Origin: Gnetum montanum
Taxonomy: Eukaryota; Streptophyta; Gnetopsida; Gnetales; Gnetaceae
DNA: 64,000 nt
Direction of reading: 5' to 3'
Assembly: GCA_015680685.1 (NCBI GenBank)
Contig: MNCI01001903.1
Location: 663,608 to 727,607 of the forward strand
Notes under the pieces: generated by a model
What the model was told of the DNA's origin: nothing
Databases searched by the model: none
What the model saw: only the letters and a program-made list of their open reading frames with translations
Translations under genes and position numbers: made by a program
Part shown: positions 23,084 to 36,391 of the stretch, one piece after another
How positions within the stretch are numbered: the first letter of the stretch is position 1
Layout of the letters: each line of letters starts with the position of its first letter

Positions 23084-24300
23084 CTAAGGGCCTTCAATGG
23101 TTAGCAGAGGTGGCCATCTCCCCCATGACTGAGTTGGGAGGAGATTTGAAATAATGAGCAAGGTTGTCCACCTATACAGGTAGCATGTTCTAGTTGTCCT
23201 AAACTCATGGAAATGATTTTTTTGTTGCATGTTGACTAACAGTCTCTTATTTGGGCTCTTAGGTTTATATATGGTCATGCCCCCTAAAGGAATAGTTGCA
23301 TAGATAATGTAAGGTCCTTCCCACAATGTTTGAAATTTGGTACATTGTGACATATGTGTGGGGTTCTAATAAAGAACCTTATCTCCTGGCTGATACTTAA
23401 CTTTCCTAATTTTTAGGTCATGACATTGTTTAGTAAATGCCTTGTGCAACTCAGTAGATGACAGGGCAACTAGTCGATTATCAGCTAGCAAGTTAAGAGT
23501 CATCAACCTTTGTTTTTGTGGTAGATCGAGGTCAAGGTTGAGGTCATATGTCGTGGCTAGTATATGGAGCTCAGTTTGGATAGGGAGCATTGGAAGTTTT
23601 CCATACACTAACTTGTAGGGAGAGTAGCCTATAGGGAGTTTCCATGTGGAGCGGTATGCCCAAAGAGCATCATTCAGTTTAGTACTCCAATCTCACCTAT
23701 ACTTGCTAATGGTTCTGGTTAGTATCTTAGTAATCTCCCTGTTGGTGACCTCGGCTTGATCATTTTCTTAAGGGTGATATGGTGTAGTCAATTTATGCTC
23801 AACCCCTAAGCATTGCATTAACTTCCAAAAAGTTGCACCTGTGAAGTGTGTTCCATTGTTTGAGATAAGTGCATGCGGCACACCAAACCTATTGACGACT
23901 TATTGTTGAAAAAATCATCCAACTATAGATGATGTGCAATCTTTAACAACAACTGCTTCAACCCATTTTGTTAAGTAGTCTACAGTAACTATGATGTATG
24001 CTTTTCCATTGGACATTGGTGTAATGGGCCCCATGAAATTGATTCTCCAAATGTCGAAGGGTTCTAATGGTTGAATCCATTGTTGCAAACCCTCCATTCT
24101 AACAGTCATTACCCCATCACGCTGACAACACTTACAAGATTGGACAAATAGATGGGTGTCTCAGAACAAGGTAGGCCAATAATACCCTGCAAGCAAGATC
24201 TTACTAGTTGTTCATCTCCTAGCATAGTGATCTCCACAAGGTCCCTCATGAGCATCTTAGAGAACTCTCAGTTGATCTCTATCGGGAACACACCATCAAG
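23084..24300 (-). pseudogene. Integrase of element D
   Basis: On the minus strand I see the end of the zinc-binding region (CKCCQRDG). The core follows with PFDIWRINFMGPIT, where the first catalytic Asp is Asn (24040-24038). Next is ALISNNGTHF, where the second catalytic Asp is also Asn (23860-23858). The third block is YHP-stop-ENDQAEVTNREITKIL, with the Glu kept. The C-terminal part (KLPMLPIQTELH, KVKYQPGDKVLY, LWEGPYIIY) is well preserved. Integrase would insert element cDNA into the chromosome. With two of the three D-D-E residues changed and several stops, it is dead. Confidence 0.85.
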
Positions 24301-26022
24301 ACATACTTTGTAAAGTTTTCCATTGATCTCCATAAAGTACTTGGCTCTGTGAAGAAACTGTTGTTTCTTCTTAAGGTTTAACTCTTGTGGTGTTTGTCGA
24401 GTAAGTATATAGGTAAGAATGCTACTGTACTAGTTTGTCTCCATGGGTGATTGGTTATTCACTACACCAGCAAAGAGGAACTTATTATGGAAGTGATCGA
24501 AAATGGAATACTCATCCTCTTTACTATCCCAGCACAACCAAGATAAATGATCGACAACTACGTTCTCGGTGCCTTTACAATCAATCATTGTTAGATCGAA
24601 CTCTTCTAGGATTACCAACCATCGTATAATATGGGGGCCTACCATTGGCTTATTCATGAGGAACTGAATTGCACTATGATCTTTGTGTATGAATACTTTG
24701 TACCCCAATACATAGTGTCTAAATTTTTCTAGTGCAAACACTATAGCCATTAATTCTTTTTCTGTAGTAGTGTAATTAAGTTGTGCACCAGCTATACCTC
24801 TACTTGCATAATGGATGTAATAAGGATGTTTCTAGTCATCTAACTATGTAAGTAAGGCTCCTTATGCATAGTTGGATGCATCAGTCATGACATCGAACAG
24901 TTTGGACCAGTCAAGAGCTTGTAGAATGGGTGTTTCTACCAGCTTCTGTTTCAGGGTTTGGAAAGCTAGTTCACATTCCCTAGTCCACTCGAAGGGTACA
25001 TCCTTTTTCATTCACTCTACCAATGGTTTGGCAACCTTCGAAAAGTTCTCTATGAAGCTCCTATAGTAGCCAATGTGTCCAAGGAATGACCGAATTTCTT
25101 TGACAATTTTTGGTTGATGAGTGATTCCTTGGATGACTTTGATTTTCTTAGGGTCTACCTCTATCCCTACATGTGAAATTTTATGCCCAAGTACTATGTC
25201 TTCTTAGACCATTAAATGGCTTTTCTACTAGTTGAGCCTTAGATTAGTTTCTACACATCTTTTAGCACTTGTTCTAACCAATCTAAGGCTTGATCAAAAC
25301 TTACTCCATAAGTGGAGAAGTCATCCATAAAGACTTCCATACCATTTCCTATCTACTACTAGAATATGCTTAGAACTAAGCATTGAAATGTTGCAAGGGC
25401 ATTGCACAACCCAAACAACATTTTCTTATATGCAAATGTTCCCCAAGGACTGGTGAACGTGGTTTTGGCTTGGTCTTCTGGGGCTATTTGTATTTGGTTG
25501 TATATGATATAGCCATCCAGAAAATTATAATAGTGATGCCCTATAATTATGTCTAAGACTTGGTCAACAAATAGCAATAGAAAGTGATCCTTGAATGTTG
25601 CCATGTTTAGCAGCCTAAACTCTATGCACATCCTCCATTTTCCTTCCTTTTTAGGCATGATTACCAAGGGGCTAACCCATTCACTACCAGCAATGGGGTA
25701 TATCAACCTAGCCTTTGGAAGCTGCTCGATTTCTTCTTTTACTACTTGCTTCAACTTTGGGTTCAATCGTCTCTGTGGTTGTTTTCAAGGCTTCATGGAG
25801 GAGTCAGTGTAAATCCTATGCTAGCATAGTTAATTTTGGATATGACCAGGTGAAGGCTTTTGACCACTTATTTGTTACCTTGAGCAGACTTTCTTTTTGT
25901 TGCGGGGCAAGTCTTGCATTGATGATTACCGATTTTTCATTCTTAAGGAACGTGTACTCCATACTGGTGGGCAATGGTTTTAGCTCTAAGGGCTCTTGTT
26001 TAAATTTCTTAGGAATTTCCAA
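24301..26022 (-). pseudogene. Reverse transcriptase and RNase H of element D
   Basis: RT motifs appear in order on the minus strand: EWVSPLVIMPKKEGKWRMC, then a GHHYYNFLDGYIIYNQI block, TTFTSPWGTFAYKKMLFGLC (25766-25359), and the catalytic FMDD at 25331-25320, which is intact. RNase H follows with MDAS near 24880, ELMAIVFALEKFRHYVLG and HKDHSAIQFL (24750-24430). These domains turn element RNA into DNA. The reading is split by several stops and frameshifts. Confidence 0.85.
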
Positions 26023-26199
26023 CTTCCCCTAGTTGATGTTTTCTAAGTTAGGACTGGGAAGTTGGCTGTGGAATTGCTCTAATGTGTCTATGTTATCTAT
26101 GTAAGCGCAATTCAAACCCTTAGTTAGTTCCATGCATATAAGTGAGCTACTTTCTTGATCAGTAATCAGCCACTAGGTGTCTTCTTGTCATGTGGATGC

Positions 26200-26668
26200 T
26201 GCATATAGACACCTTTGTATGTCGATCGTTTATGCACACTGATTGCATGCAAGCAATGTTAAACTTTGCACAACCCATGATCTCTACACACAATTACACC
26301 TTGTGTCACTATATGCAATGCATGGAACCTTCTTCCTCTCAATCTTTTCCAAAGTGTTTTTCCTAGATATTTCTAAGGAAAGATCGTGGTTTCCTAGGCA
26401 TGCATCAATAGTTCTTAGCCATGCCCTTCCCATTATGATTGAGAAGTTCCCCTTACTGTTATTCACTTGGATCACCAGGAAGTCAACTGGATATGACCAC
26501 CCACAAACAGTGGTAATAATGTCATCCACTAATCCCAAGGGAACAGTGATGGACTAGTCGGGTAACTCTAAACAAACATTACTCTTTTTTAATGGGGTCA
26601 GGTTCCAGGCTTTATACATTTCTTGGAATATTAGGTTGACACCGGAACCTGAATCCAAAGAGCTTTGC
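26200..26668 (-). pseudogene. Aspartic protease of element D
   Basis: The active site LDSGSGVNLI lies near 26660-26630. The C-terminal half follows: PLGLVDDIITTVCGWSYPVD, then FLVIQV and IIMGRAWLRTID (26538-26284), the usual flap-to-alpha region of plant Ty3 proteases. It would cut the Gag-Pol polyprotein. One stop separates the two halves. Confidence 0.75.
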
Positions 26669-29304
26669 ATGCCTCATTCTCAGTGATTTATAGATATATT
26701 AAGGGACTCCCAGGATCAGAGAATTTCCTGAGAAGGTGGCCGACTTTGATCCAATCAGTAACAGCATGTGTTAACATGACCGTATGCGTTGCATGTGGTG
26801 TTAAGTTCGAAAGGGGTTGTCAAGCTTTAGTTGATACAGAGGTGTCTAAAGACTTAACCAATTGGGGTTGCAAAGGCTTAGTTGGACTATTGGTTCTAAA
26901 GAAAGATCTCTTCTTCACATGGTTGTTAGAACCAACAATAGGTTAAGGATTCATAGCCCTGGTGGCATTACATTGCTGTGGCTGAGTGAGGAGTTCACCT
27001 TACATTGCTAGAGCAAGTGGTAATGGAGCTATTAATGGGAGAGATGCAGTCAGATTGGAAGGATGGTACCCTTGTTGAATGTCACCCCTAGGAGAGGGGG
27101 TCCTATAGTATTCACGGGCTTGATAGTGATGTTGGGGAGTAACGTGACCAACAAAGTCATGTGGAGAGATTGGATGCTGCACGTAATATCCATATGGATC
27201 AAGTTGCGAGTAAGGATATTGTTGCCTTGGTGGTGGCATTTCCCATGATTGTGGGTGTTACCACTGTTGATGTTGCTCAATTGGTTGTGGTGGAGTTCCA
27301 CTTGGATAATACATTACAGGTTGGTGGAACTACCTTAGATTACCTTGGGAATAAGGTAACCATTGGGATGTTTGTCGTTTGTTTAAACGTGGATTAAGTG
27401 CATACACCCCAAACTCCTGTAGATGTGAGATCACAGGGCAACATCCCTTAGGATGGTCGTATTGACATATCTCACATCCACTATCATCATTTGTATTTGA
27501 GTCCACAACCTCTTCAATAATAGAAACTTTACCCTTACCCTTGTTACGTGCATTTTCTGCTTCTCTGGTTTTTCTTTTTTCATGATCACTACCTCACTCT
27601 CTAGACTCCTCTACTACTTTGAGAATAGTTTGAAACCTACTATCCAGGGAGTTCCACATTTGATCTACCTTTGGCAATACTTCTGATGCTAACTTTTGGA
27701 TAGTAAAGGTTTTCCTCTTCACCATCTCTTTGAGTGGTGACTCTTCCTCATCCTCACAAAATCTTACTCCCTTTTTTTGGAGGGAATGATCTCAGTTATA
27801 TTCTTCTACACTTTCTCTTTTTTGTAGCTCACTCTCTTCCTTAGCAACCTTCTTCAGTAGTCTGTGAATTTGATGGGACCTAAGCTCAGATAACCTTTCC
27901 TTGGGCATAAGTCTCAAGGGTTCTTCTCGTTTCATGCCTAAGCCCATCTACAAGATGGCATAGTTGATCCCGCTGCAAATAAGCATGGCCAGGACAATGA
28001 TGTAGTAGTGCATAATAGCAGCCCATGGCAGCATCCAAGGGTTCATGACTTCCTTGTTTCCATCCTTGGATTTTCTTTCACAGGTTAGACACCCGGGAGG
28101 ACGTTTGGTACTTATCATTGAACAGTTCTAACATAGTACTCCACCTACAAATGGATTCCAGTTCTAAGAACCGGTACCTCCTTTCAACTTCTTTTATTAG
28201 TGTCTGTGGGAACAACTTAAGTTTTTTCCACTTGTTTTCTATGTTTTGCAAGGCACACGCATCATGAGATGCTTGTAAGTGATTTTGAGGATCAGCATTA
28301 TATCCCCCTTCAAATCATGGGATGTTATTCATGTCTAACCTCTTAATCCTACTATCTTTTTGGTGCCTTGTTGAAACTCTCATGGCCTTAGTTATATCTA
28401 GCATGCTTTGCATAACAAGTAGGGGTTCATCATGATCATCTCATTCATAGCATCTATGGTGCCTACGTGGTTCCCTACTCTTCCTTCTTCTATGGTGTGA
28501 TTCCCTGGAGTGCCCTCGTCCTCTGTCTTGGTTGTCTCATCTGTGACTTTCACTTTGTTTGCCCTTATTCTCACAATCTATTTCTCTATGGCTACGTCTA
28601 GACACAGAAGGAGAGGATGAAGGTAAAGAATAAGGAGAACCACCATCATGACAGTGCCTACTACCTTCTCTTCGGTGGTCTCTGCCTCGATCGCGATTAC
28701 GATCAGAATGCCCACCTTTGTCATGTATCTTTGTTCCCTTTTCAGACACTTTGTATCCATTGGTATCATCTCCTGGGTTATGAATAGTAGAATGGAGGTT
28801 CTAATACAGAACCCCTTGGCCTATGTCAAGGGGAGGAACATCATTATATGGGTGACTACCTGAGGCAGGTTCATCACCCTCAATTTCACTTAAAACATGG
28901 GGGGCATCCTTAGACCATTTTCCCTTCAAGGACTTATGGTATCTCTCCTCTTGCAAATCCCTTTGATGTTGTGCTTCTGTGGGACGATAGTCTCTCGAAT
29001 CATAGTCCTACACAATGTCATCTGTGTGTAAGTGTTTCATGCCTATTCGTGTGAGAGCACAAAGAAGCATACTTGGGACTGAATAGTCGGAAGGTAATAC
29101 TATGTTAACTTCCAAGTCACACCAACGTAGTTGTCCATCTTGGTGGAGAACAAAGGTGAAGTCGAGTACATATTCATCGGGATGAATATATACCACGCGA
29201 AACTATTGAGGAACTAGAAAATCAACATCATGTGTATCCTGCCGCTGATTACTTCTTGTGTTAGTCCTAGGTGATGAAGTGCTTTTGTGAGAAGAAGAAG
29301 ACAT
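26669..29304 (-). pseudogene. Gag of element D
   Basis: The start is the ATG at 29304-29302 (MSSSSHKS). The charged His/Arg/Asp/Ser middle is at 28.8-28.5 kb and the Gag core near 28.3-28.1 kb. A Pro/Gln/Tyr/His-rich tail (QQYPYSQLDPYGYYVQ region) lies at 27.3-27.0 kb. Domain order matches A and G. Stops and frameshifts are frequent. Confidence 0.75.
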
Positions 29305-29417
29305 CTTGTCTTGTTCAGTGTGTAATGTGCTATTATCTTTTTCTTAATCAACCCTAAGGGTTCATTCCAATGGTGTGAATGATTTCCTAAGTTCTACTTA
29401 GCACACAAACAACTAAG

Positions 29418-29435
29418 TCCCCAGCAATGGCACCA
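29418..29435 (-). other. Primer binding site of element D
   Basis: The minus strand reads TGGTGCCATTGCTGGGGA, one base from the 5' LTR. It differs from element A's site mainly at C-to-T/G-to-A positions. Confidence 0.75.
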
Positions 29436-29436
29436 A

Positions 29437-30258
29437 TGATGAGCAGCGAGGTACCCCTACGCTCAACCATATGAATACGAGCATTTCACGCACAATCCGG
29501 TCGAATTCCAAAGACTAAGTGCCTATGCGCCTTTGTGGAATGATAACGGGTTGGTTAATCATTGTCTTCCCAAACTTACTTGTATGTCATGGTTGTATGA
29601 TTAAGTAAGCTTGAGGCATATGATTTTTATAGTTTTTATGTGTTTTATATCCTACACTAGTAAGGAGGGGAAGAGAGATAAATAAGTAACTAATCTAATT
29701 TAACTACTCATTAACTAAGTTCTAATTACTCCTAACACCAGTATCCATTCCCACTTGCTGTACACATCCTAAACTAGTGCAACACTATTGGGATTACCAA
29801 ACACTAATCGTTACTGGGTTACCAAGCACTACACGCATGCTCAAAGAGGTCGTACTAAGTGTATTTAACTAAGAGAGTTTTAGGGTGAGAGAAATCATTA
29901 ATTAACTATGAAAGCATTAAATAATAATTAACACTAATTAATCTATTCTGTATGCTACAAGGTTTATCATAAAGTTCATCTTTATTGCCGTACACAAAGT
30001 GTGCTTAGGTACACAATGCTCAAATAAAGATCCGTTCACTCTATGACTCCTACTACAGGCACGCAGAAATAATTCTAACTCTGGAGGGAAGAAATGGCAA
30101 GACTTTGGCTAAGGGACTAACTCTCTAATGCTAGAAACCAAGGGCGCCACCTCTTATTTATAGGCAAGGAGGCAGGCCGCGATATCGGGTATCCGACATC
30201 GCATGGTTGATACGATATCGTGGACGCGATATTGTGGATGTGATATCATAGTTCATCA
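29437..30258 (-). repeat. 5' LTR of element D
   Basis: It runs from TGATGAGCAGCGAGG to AGTTCATCA. The TATA complement is near 30151-30163. GATATC-like hexamers lie at 30181, 30195, 30214, 30228 and 30242. Confidence 0.85.
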
Positions 30259-30275
30259 CTTGGAAATGGTGCTAA

Positions 30276-31128
30276 TGATGAGCAATTAAGTACATCCTAC
30301 ATCTAATCATATGATCCATAAGTATTGCAAGTGATCATTTCATAATCCATGAATGGTTACTATTAAAAACATTTAGAAAGTTATTTAGTGAATCAATGAT
30401 CATTGTCTTTCCACTTGAACTATGCATGACTCTAATGTATATGGTTTAGACCATAATTATGTGCATAATTATGATGTTGTGTGGCATTAAACAAGCTAAA
30501 GTAAAATTATAGAAATTAATTATTTAATCTAATGAATAATGAAATAAATCGTAATCTAGCCTAAGGGTGATGGACATCCATTTCTAATTTGTCATACACA
30601 TCATAGATTAGTGTAGCCACCATAGGAGATTACGAAGCAATATGCTACTGAGCGTACTAACAAATATGACTACTAGGTTATCAAAAAATTACATGTTACA
30701 TTCTAAACAAGTTGTGTGTATTTCACCAAGTCACTATCATGCATGGAAATGTAAACCATTAAGCTAAGTACATTGAAATATAAGGAACATAGAAAACTAA
30801 ATGCTTTGAAAAGTAATATTTATTCTAAGTCATAATGCTACAATGAATAAGAAATAATCTCAAGATTATTGTTATCTTGTAATGTGTCTAGGTATAAGCC
30901 ACTTGAATAAGATAGACAACTAGTTTGAATCCAAACTATGGGCACTCACTGACTACTACTAAAATTGTGAAATAAAATTGACAAAGGCTAGCTACAATTA
31001 TAACTAAAAGATGCATTCAATGTGATAGGTAGGCAATATTTAGAGCCAAAGCCATCCTTGGATACATTGCATTAGAACCTACAATATCTTATATATGATA
31101 TCCTACTTGAAAAATTTATTATTTATCA
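30276..31128 (-). repeat. 5' LTR of element C
   Basis: It starts TGATGAGCAATTAAG and ends ATTTATCA. The body aligns loosely with the family: traces of the same promoter and R/U5 region remain, with AATATC and GATATC at 31082 and 31097. A decayed PBS complement (CCTTGG joined to AAATGGTGCTA) precedes it once element D is removed. It is the most diverged LTR of the family here, in keeping with C being the oldest host. Confidence 0.65.
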
Positions 31129-31559
31129 ATATGAAGTCTAGTACTATAAGCACATTACTTCTTACATCATAAATAAGCTTAATACCAATAACATCCATTG
31201 ATGTTTATAACTCCTACACATTATGAGAATGACTCCACTAGTCTTGACACATGGCATAAAAAGAATAAATGAGAAAAACATAAGTTTATACACCTTAGAA
31301 CATGCATATATATGCACCAAACATGGAACTAAACCACATGACTTCATAACTTCTAACTAACATACCATGGACTAAGTAACATGAAGATTATAAATTGCTA
31401 TATCTATGTTATTTTATGGTTTTTTTAACCTTTATCATTGGCTTGTGAGCCATTTACATGTTTTACAAAATTAGGCTAAAGTAACCTTTGACAAATTTAA
31501 TTAAAAAAATAATAAAAATAAAATTTAAACATTTCCAAAAATACTAGAAGCATTGGCAA
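31129..31559. other. No gene seen
   Basis: AT-rich DNA between the C 5' LTR and gag remnant E. No supported frame. Confidence 0.4.
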
Positions 31560-33016
31560 TGATGGAACAAGTTGAAGAGGCTAATTAGGTGGATTTTTTT
31601 AAGGATGAGAAGTGTAAAAATAATATTCATATTATGGGGTATTAGGTTGATGATATTTGGAAGGATAATAATAATGAGTTGTATGGGTAGCAGGACTAGT
31701 GGAAGTAACACATTTTGGTAAATAATAGCCATAAGAATCCATCTAGTGATAAGGATATTATTTTCTAAATGGTGGCATCCCCCATGACTATGGATTTGGA
31801 TACTACAATTGATATTGCTCTTGAAGTTGCAATAATGACTTATTTGAATAGTACTATGGTTAATTGGACCTCTTGTAATTACCTTGTGGATATAGCAACC
31901 TTTTTAGCATCTACGTTTTTATGAGCTTTGGATTAAGGGCATAGTTGCGTGACTCCTGCATTAAGGTAATCATCTAGAACATGACTGGGAAAATCCCTTT
32001 TGGATGTTTATATTAATAGACTTTGTAGTCATCATTCCTATTTGAATCAAAATTAGAAACCTTCTTAACCACACCCACTTTTTCTTTCTACTTATAGAAA
32101 TCCTTTTTCTTTTTATTTTCTTCTTTCTACTTTACTAGTACTACTTTTACCTCTTTACATTCCAACATGATATTAATGTGTTTGTAATTTTTTCAATAGC
32201 CACATCTTACATTTTATTGATCTTAACAACAATTGCAAATTAATATTTGTATTTGGAAAACCCTTTTATTGAATCATCCCTTATAATGAGTCATATTAAA
32301 TATCACATGTTCTAACTTCTTTTTTCTTATGGACGAGTCCTTGTTATATTCTTCTGCATTCTATGGAGTCCTTAATTTTTCTTCTTTTTTGGCCACTTAA
32401 TCAATTACATTTTTCACTCAATGAACATTTAATTATGAGTCTTCCTTGAACATAGACTCTAAAAATTTCATGAGTCTTATTCTATAGCCAACTGACAATG
32501 TGGCAAATTGGCTCCTTCTAGGAGAAGTCATGGTCTAGGCATCAGTGAAACAATGAGTAATAGCTATTCAAGATTGCATATTAGTGATTTATGAGTCTCG
32601 CACTTCCACCCTTGGATTTATTTCCTTTAACTTCACACTCTTACATATATGTCTAGTATTTCTTATTGAATATCTCTAGCATGGTGCTCTATCTATGGAT
32701 GAAGTTAGACTCCAATGATCTACACTAACTCTTCACTTAATTGGTCAATGTTCATATAGGAAACACATAATATCTTTTATCTAGATCACATTCTTGGTAG
32801 CTAAGAATTGTTCATCCTCATTATTAGGCATGGTAATTTTTATATTTGAATCATGCTTATCTTTCTAAAGATCATGTTTTGGTTCCCTTTGATCCATTCT
32901 CCCTACTATTATTAGCAAATTTCTTTTCATCCTTCTATGTACTTCTTCATAGTCATCAAACAAGGAGGAATCATTAGAGGATGCATGTCAAATTTGCCTT
33001 CTCTTGGAATCCATAT
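31560..33016 (-). pseudogene. Gag remnant E, C-terminal part
   Basis: On the minus strand the DNA aligns with the gag tail and zinc-knuckle region of C (a shared GGTGGCATCC-CCATGACTATGGATTT stretch near 31770 matches 9940-9960). It continues through the core toward 33016. It is heavily mutated, with no long open frame. Element F interrupts it at 33017. Confidence 0.6.
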
Positions 33017-33529
33017 TGTAACATTCCATTTTTAGATGTCATGAAAAATGTCAAATTTTTGTAACATTCAACATTATGCATAAGGAAAAATAATAGGGAA
33101 AATGTAGAAGAAAAATGAAACGAATATTTTATTAATGTGGAATAATGTATATGGGGAATGCTCTGAGAGTTCCTGAGGGTTATCTTCCTTCAACATCTTT
33201 CTCTTAGAGACAATCCAGTACTTCCACCATAGTTAGGCCTATAATGAGCTAGAAGGAATTGCCAGTCACCTTTTATCTTGCCAATCACCATCTATCTTGC
33301 TTTACTAGCTTTGGAACCCCTTACTAATATGACCTTTAATGCTTAGGTATAAATACCTTAGGTTAGACTCCCAAAGATCACCTTAAGAGACATGCCCATT
33401 ATTACAATGTGTCCTTTCAAGTCTTAATTACAACTTGTCCTTTCAAGTCTTATTACAAAAATTACATTTTTTATGAAGAGACACCATCTTTATTATGGAA
33501 TGGTACCATTTTAGAATGAAGATGTGACA
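33017..33529 (-). repeat. 3' LTR of element F
   Basis: Paired with 37695-38206. The two share long stretches such as AGGCCTATAA and CACCTTAAGAGACATG. They are visibly more diverged than the LTRs of B. Confidence 0.8.
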
Positions 33530-35677
33530 ATCTACCCTCCTTAGGTTTTGTTCATCCTTGAACAAGTTTACATTAATGATCTTTCTCCAATTCCACTATT
33601 CCTTTCATGTTCCAATTATTCAGTAGTTGGGTTTCTCCTTATGAAATCTGGCTAAATATCCTAATGTTCTCCTGCTTATTCTACAAATAAAATATAAGTA
33701 AGAAGAACATATGAGAATTATTTTTTTTATCAATACTTATATTCATCTATAGATAATGATGAGAGGTGAATTAAAGATCTACCAACCATGAATCATCAAT
33801 CCTAACCAAGGTTATAAAAAGGGAAACACATATCTATTTATCCAAGTGAAGGTAGGACAAATCTTTCATCCCTAATTATATTACCTAGAAATATTTTATC
33901 TTCCTAATTAAAATATAAATTAAATAATGAAACAAAATAGAAAGGTTATAAATGAAAGTAAGATTAAGATACTCCTTGATCTTGATCAATCTTGAGGATC
34001 AATGCAAGTAATTATAGTTTCGCCATAAGGAGTATATGGTTAGATGGCCTTGTCCACGATGATAGGGCTTGATCTTGCTTCTTAATTTATTCCTTAGTAA
34101 TTAACTCTAGCAGCTTGATAACTTAGAAGAATCAGGCATTGTACCAAATATAGCCTAGGATCTTAATGAAGAATGATGTCAAATCATCTTCATTAGTCAT
34201 GGCTACATAATTGGTGAATTGTGGTTCTTAATGAATTTTATCCATCAACATCATCTTTTTTCTAATTCTAGGGGCTATCTTTTCTACTAAAGGTTCAAAG
34301 TAAGTGGAATATACATTGGTCAATGGAATCATATGATGGACTAATAGAAACATCTTTTCCAATTCAAGTTCCTCTTCTTAGAGTTTTTCTACATGTTCAT
34401 ATTTTAAGAATTGATGAACACTACTCTAATTTTTACATTAAAATCTCCATAGAGGATTAATGGCACTAGGTTAAGATCAATATGGGCTAGAAATAACTTA
34501 TTCTTTAACTTTCCTTTATTTGGTTAATCAAATAAGCTACTTGACAAAGTCTGACATCTAGACATGTTGATTTGGTAATCAAATTTGAACATGGAAGATG
34601 TTGTCCTTCACTAGCTAGGAACCTTGTAAGTACATTATATGTTACACCTTTATTTTTGTTCTTGGATTTTCTCCTTGATCATTTCTCTTTATGGGTATCA
34701 TACACCTTATCGAAACAAGATTTTGATTCTCCATGATGTTCTACTATATGATCTAGTTGTAGGCTAAATTGATGTATATTCTTTTGACCATATTAGTTTA
34801 CTAACTAATTTCCCGATTGATTGATATGATGGATAAATAACAATTAGCTACATTTCCTACACTCTAAATGACCTTTCTACCCCCCTTAACACATTAACTC
34901 TAATAGTCTAGTAATGATACACTAAGGGTTAGTAACCTAAGACTATCAATTTGCAAAGGCTAAGCACCTAATCTAAAGGCCTAAGATGGCCTAAGAGCTT
35001 AGATTTGTTAGTCCCAATAATTAAATTATTAGGCATGGTTATTCTAACTCAGTTATGATCTCTTAAGGCATGATTTAAGATATCACCTTATTATCATGTA
35101 TTTAGATAATCAATATAACCTTACAATTATTTTTAAAAGGACAAAAAATATTATAAATAACTATTCATATGTTAGAAATGGATATCAAACACCTGAGTAT
35201 GCTAAATTGAGCTTCTAATGATCTTGAGGCATAGTTTAGGGGAAATGAGTAAACAATAATTTTCAGAGCTCCATGAGATAGATTTGACTTTGCCATTCTA
35301 TTTGAAAGGTCAAATCCTACTATAAATGACTCTTCATTTATGGAAAAAAGATGTCAAAACTGAAATTTATTGCTTCCAAATTTCAAAAGTTTGGGCATGA
35401 AATTTGAGACTTCTTGAGAGCTCCTCTAGAGGTTACTCATCCCAGTACTACTCCATGGCATGCATCCTTAATTATGAATTTTCATATCAATAACTACCAA
35501 CCTCTTAATTCATCTCATTAGTCAATTTTTATTGCATTTTGAAATTTAAATTTATTCCCACCCACCAAAATGTCAAATTCAAATTTTTCTATCACCTAAT
35601 GAATTTTAGATTTTTCTATCAATTAACAAACTTTTTAGAATTTCCATCAACTAATGGAAAAATTCTAAATGCTGAAT

Positions 35678-35883
35678 GATGCTAATGATGGTCAAGATCA
35701 TTGAAGCATATAGTATCTAATGATGCTGACAATGGCTAATATCACTGAAGGAGGTACTATCTAACAATGATAATGGTGGCCAAGATCACCAAAAGAGGTA
35801 GTATTCAACAGTGCTCACAATGGCCAGGATCACAAAAGGAGGTAGGATCCTGTAGTGCTACCAAGGCTCATGATCACTGTAGG
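35678..35883. repeat. 44-bp tandem repeat in element F
   Basis: Full units start at 35678, 35722, 35766 and 35810, exactly 44 bp apart, with a partial fifth from 35854. A typical core is GGCCAAGATCACC followed by AGGAGGTAGTAT. Units are about 70-80% alike by eye. Confidence 0.85.
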
Positions 35884-36369
35884 TCCAAGAATTTTGGTAG
35901 GTAGAGTAGTAGGTGCAAACAACAATGGTGATAGGGCACAAACAGCAATGCATGGCAAGTAGTGGTAGAGGGAATCAATGGTGGTGAAAGTAGGTGACAA
36001 CTATGATAGTGATGATGGACAAGGATTTTTGGTTTGCATGGCAATAGGTAGAGTCATAGGAACAATGACAGCAGGCAGGTAAAGTAAAGGTGCAACAAGT
36101 AGCAAAGCACAAAGACACCAGCAGAGATGATAGAGAATAATCAAGAAAAGGCTCATGTGGCCTACCACAGTGTTGTAGCTACACCATGGCAACAAAGCCT
36201 TACCGTGGTCTGGCCCTGCCCTAGTTAGGCCACATAACAATGCTGCTATGCCTTGTAGCCTTGCTGCAATGTAGCATGATCTAGCCTTGCTATGGCTAGG
36301 CCACACAGTAACATGGTTAAATGGCTACGCAACTTTATTGACCATGATGTAGCTAGGTCCTAATGATAA

Positions 36370-36391
36370 TTATATATATATATATATATAT
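36370..36391. repeat. TA dinucleotide microsatellite
   Basis: About eleven TA repeats within element F. Confidence 0.9.

Larger units (their letters stand above)
20361..30258 (-). mobile_element. Element D: full-length Ty3/gypsy retrotransposon inserted in element C PBS
   Basis: D has LTRs at 20361-21191 and 29437-30258, a PBS at 29418-29435 and a PPT complement at 21192. Gag, protease, RT, RNase H and integrase follow in that order on the minus strand. It is flanked by the 5-bp duplication CTTGG (20356-20360 and 30259-30263). Removing it rejoins a recognisable primer binding site for element C. A non-coding stretch of about 1.9 kb separates integrase from the 3' LTR, as in element G. Many stops and mutated catalytic residues show it is inactive. 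Confidence 0.9.

Noticed and set aside
18429-30258. Tandem LTR array (two elements sharing the LTR at 20361-21191)
   Set aside because: The matching CTTGG flanks and the rejoined PBS of element C at 30259-30275 show a nested insertion instead.
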